A stretch of 8,717 nt of DNA, from the NCBI GenBank assembly GCA_903926285.1, contig CAIYIP010000422.1:1-8717 (forward strand). The letters run 5' to 3'. Position numbers and translations under genes: made by a program. A model generated the notes under the pieces. That model saw only the letters and a list, made by a program, of their open reading frames with translations, searched no databases and was not told the origin of the DNA. Positions 6,675-8,717 of the stretch are shown here, piece after piece; the stretch's first letter is position 1; every line of letters begins with the position of its first letter. Source of the DNA: an uncultured Gammaproteobacteria bacterium (GTDB taxonomy: Bacteria; Pseudomonadota; Gammaproteobacteria; Pseudomonadales; Pseudohongiellaceae).

Positions 6675-8336
6675 TTTTGGATTGTCATCGCACCAGTTAT
6701 TCTGTGCGTTGATACCACCATCAGGTGATGAGTAACCCATGCAGCCGAGCAGGCTATCGAAAATTTGTTCGTGGTGCGGATTAAAATCGTTTTCTTCGTG
6801 CTTTTTCAGATTGGCAAAAAATAGTTGGTGTTGCGGTTGTGCAATAAATTTATCCGATGCCCAGATGATAAAAGGCACACGAAATTGCTCGGGTGGGGCC
6901 ATCTCTTTGGGGGTGGCATGGAAGTGGTTATTCTCGTCAATGGATTCACCATGGTCGGGAACATAAAATACCAATGCATTTTTATCGCGCAGTTTATCGA
7001 ACACATTTTTAAGCATGTGATCGACGTAGAGCACAGAATTGTCAAATGAGTTGATCAATTGTTGCCTTGTGCAGGTGTCGTCTATGTCCATACATTCAGG
7101 TGTAAAGCGCGCGAACTCGCGTGTATAGCGCTGACTATACAAGTGATGCGAGCCCTTGGTATGCAACACTATCAGATGTTTCCCTTGCGGATATTTCTTG
7201 ATGGATCTCTCCATTTGATCGACCAACAGCATATCGTCGATAGGACGTTTGCTGCTGGCATATTCCGATGCAATTATCTCGCGGATCTCATAACTGTTCG
7301 CATCCAGGCTGGAATAAAACCAAGCTTCGCTTTGCATGCCGAATAATTCCGAGGTGAACCCCAGTTTGCGCATCACGGCAAACACATTGCGTTCTTTAAG
7401 CGTGCGTTGGGCATTGTCTTCAGTTCCATTCTCTCGCACAAACATACAGCGTAATGACAGTTTTGTAGCGGTATCACATGAGGTCCCGCGCAGCGCAATC
7501 AGGTTAGGCTCCTGAGCGAGTAGCGGTGTTGTATTACGTTCGTAGCCAAATAAGCCCATATGGTCCCAGCGCGTGGTTTCACCAATCACAAACACCACAA
7601 ATAAATCGTCAATTGCAGGTGTTGATTGATAAGTGAAATTTTTACTCGGCTCAAAGAGCTGTTTAGCGCTCGCATCTTCTGTACTTAGCTGATGGGCGTA
7701 AATGGCAAGGCTGGCAATCCAGTTGGTGGGCAAATACGAGTGGGCGATAACTCCGCCGATGCTCGCGGTATATTGATTATTTTTACGCGCTTGGTCTTCG
7801 GTAAGTTTGACAATCGTTTTGATGCTGATATTCAACACCAGCAGTGTGCCGATGATGGGTAACAAACCTTTAACGAATACACTCACACCAGCCCTAGGTT
7901 TGCTGTATGAGGTATGGGTTAATTTGAGGAGCCAGAGCCAGATGCAAGGCGCCAAGCCCATGAGTGCGAACCACAGAAAAAATTTGTGCCCCAGTGCTTC
8001 ATTGGTTAAATCAGTATCCAGTGTGAGTGTTGAAACTATTACGCCGTAACCGATCACGACATTAAAAAATGTCATGTAAAAACTTGCGGCGGCTGAAGCA
8101 AGCAGCGTGAAACTGGAAAGCACTTTATAGCCATGCTGACCGAACACGCTAAAAAAACGAATGAGTAGATAACAGAATGCAAAGAGTGCAATGGCTGACA
8201 ACAAAGCAGAAATTGCCGGGAGCCAACCGCCTGCCAAGCCATTGCGCACAAGGCTGCCGCTATTGAGAATGACGCCAATATAAAAGCTTAATGCAAGCGT
8301 AACCCGATGCTGGGAAAGCGTGGAAAGGAATCGCAT
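6630..8336 (-). CDS. eptB: EptB, Kdo(2)-lipid A phosphoethanolamine 7''-transferase
   Basis: Inner-membrane enzyme that moves phosphoethanolamine from phosphatidylethanolamine to the outer Kdo sugar of lipopolysaccharide on the periplasmic side, lowering surface negative charge. The 568 residues match the usual length (E. coli EptB about 563). Hydrophobic segments at about 12-30, 40-63, 71-92, 94-104, 118-138 and 155-173 form the membrane domain. The soluble alkaline-phosphatase-like domain follows. Its likely metal and catalytic residues are Glu253 in IGETTRWDHMG, the phospho-accepting Thr289 in SCDTATKLSLRCMF, and Asp461-His462 in PDHGES. His397/398 and His471/473 are probable substrate or second-metal ligands. 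SCDTATKLSLRCMFV and GYSSPDGGIN are EptB-like and differ from EptA (SCGTATAVSVPCMF). ATG 8336 is chosen because MRFLSTLSQHRVTLALS matches the EptB N-terminus. A weak GCGGA lies 8 bp upstream. The frame stays open for 113 more codons, but these are not membrane-like. The final 19 residues after NNWC lie beyond the conserved end. The gene is convergent with the cassette and visibly AT-richer. Confidence 0.95.
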   Translation of the reverse strand: MRFLSTLSQHRVTLALSFYIGVILNSGSLVRNGLAGGWLPAISALLSAIALFAFCYLLIRFFSVFGQHGYKVLSSFTLLASAAASFYMTFFNVVIGYGVIVSTLTLDTDLTNEALGHKFFLWFALMGLAPCIWLWLLKLTHTSYSKPRAGVSVFVKGLLPIIGTLLVLNISIKTIVKLTEDQARKNNQYTASIGGVIAHSYLPTNWIASLAIYAHQLSTEDASAKQLFEPSKNFTYQSTPAIDDLFVVFVIGETTRWDHMGLFGYERNTTPLLAQEPNLIALRGTSCDTATKLSLRCMFVRENGTEDNAQRTLKERNVFAVMRKLGFTSELFGMQSEAWFYSSLDANSYEIREIIASEYASSKRPIDDMLLVDQMERSIKKYPQGKHLIVLHTKGSHHLYSQRYTREFARFTPECMDIDDTCTRQQLINSFDNSVLYVDHMLKNVFDKLRDKNALVFYVPDHGESIDENNHFHATPKEMAPPEQFRVPFIIWASDKFIAQPQHQLFFANLKKHEENDFNPHHEQIFDSLLGCMGYSSPDGGINAQNNWCDDNPKSMAFDNHAPRLMQR

Positions 8337-8717
8337 TATTATTGTCCGCAAGGGGCTATGATTATTTTTTAACGGGCGTCTGGCGAAGCTCCGTTCCCTT
8401 CGGGAATAAGCAGGCCTTGCTTGAGGTTGTCTTAACTGGTGTTGTCCGAGGTTAGTTATCCAGCTGTGAGCAAAAGCCTCCAATAATGCCTGAATAAAGC
8501 TCTTGAGTTCAAGTGCCGCACAGAGCCGCCCCCCAAGGGCGTTGGCAGGGATCAGTTTGGCCCGTTGGACACTCAAACCAGCATTACGGTAAGCCGATAA
8601 GCAAAGCTGGATGCTGGTGTTCGATAAGCAGGAGTAAGGAATTAGTCGCTGAGCAATAGCAGGCGCAATGGCCAAAGCTGGACTATGTTGAGTCCAGCTT
8701 TACCCAGGAACGCACGC
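8337..8717. other. Upstream region of eptB, no gene recognised
   Basis: About 380 bp. The eptB frame remains open through 8675, but the encoded 113 residues are arginine/leucine-rich, match no family I know, and would place a soluble extension before the first membrane helix, so I treat it as non-coding. The region contains a short TTCCC-TTC-GGGAA hairpin (8394-8406), an inverted pair ACCAGCAT (8577-8584) / ATGCTGGT (8611-8618), the word CGATAAGCA twice (8594-8602 and 8622-8630), the word CAAAGCTGGA twice (8602-8611 and 8673-8682), and the perfect hairpin at 8674-8701. This density of short repeats suggests an intergenic repeat element. I could not assign a promoter to eptB with confidence. 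Confidence 0.45.
8674..8701. terminator. Perfect 11-bp stem hairpin, possible terminator or repeat-element end
   Basis: AAAGCTGGACT (8674-8684) is fully complementary to AGTCCAGCTTT (8691-8701) around the 6-base loop ATGTTG. The A/T ends give only three T residues after the stem on either strand, which is a weak terminator tail. It could serve as a bidirectional terminator for a gene lying to the right of the window, or be the arm of a dispersed repeat. The structure is certain and the function is inferred. Confidence 0.45.

Noticed and set aside
8337..8675. N-terminal extension of eptB to 681 residues
   Set aside because: The extra 113 residues match nothing I know, and ATG 8336 begins exactly with the EptB-like N-terminus.
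1..8717. CRISPR array, tRNA, rRNA or insertion sequence
   Set aside because: I saw no regularly spaced repeats, no cloverleaf-like sequence, no rRNA-like block and no transposase or paired terminal repeats.

Overview
The window holds a complete DNA-damage-inducible mutagenesis cassette, lexA2-imuA-imuB-dnaE2 (about 261-6151, + strand). A convergent lipopolysaccharide-modification gene, eptB (8336-6630, - strand), follows it. The imuA-imuB-dnaE2 arrangement headed by its own lexA is known from Proteobacteria. Close resemblance of the last gene to enterobacterial EptB, the long ungapped match to DnaE2 family motifs, and a GC-rich cassette next to a visibly AT-richer eptB suggest a gammaproteobacterium. 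The genus cannot be fixed from this sequence alone.

Layout. Positions 1-230 are non-coding as far as I can see and contain two diverged copies of a roughly 50-bp direct repeat. At 230-253 a perfect 24-bp palindrome with core GTAC-TTAA-GTAC lies just upstream of the first ATG. It is the obvious operator for the LexA-type repressor that follows and does not resemble the E. coli CTG-N10-CAG SOS box. lexA2, imuA and imuB are separated by only 6 and 9 bp. The dnaE2 start is 14 bp past the imuB stop, with an AGGGGA ribosome binding site between, so the four genes should form one transcript. After dnaE2 come about 160 bp without a recognisable gene. Next is a STAS-domain reading frame (6315-6674) that looks like the severed C-terminal end of a SulP-type anion transporter. 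The eptB gene converges on it and overlaps its 3' end by 45 bp. The last 380 bp (8337-8717) are the eptB upstream region, with a perfect 11-bp-stem hairpin near the window edge.

How the genes work together. LexA2 should repress its own operon through the palindrome and self-cleave (Ala81-Gly82, Ser117/Lys154) when RecA filaments form on damaged DNA. This would release ImuA, ImuB and DnaE2. ImuB is a Y-family fold without the catalytic carboxylates, ImuA is a RecA-like protein without a usable Walker A motif, and DnaE2 is the error-prone C-family polymerase with all three palm aspartates. Together they would form a translesion 'mutasome'. EptB acts at the inner membrane/periplasm on the Kdo sugar of LPS and has no evident functional link to the cassette.

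I found no unprecedented system. The most notable signals are the non-canonical perfect operator abutting a possibly leaderless lexA2, the STAS remnant with an in-frame insertion, and the repeats at the two ends.
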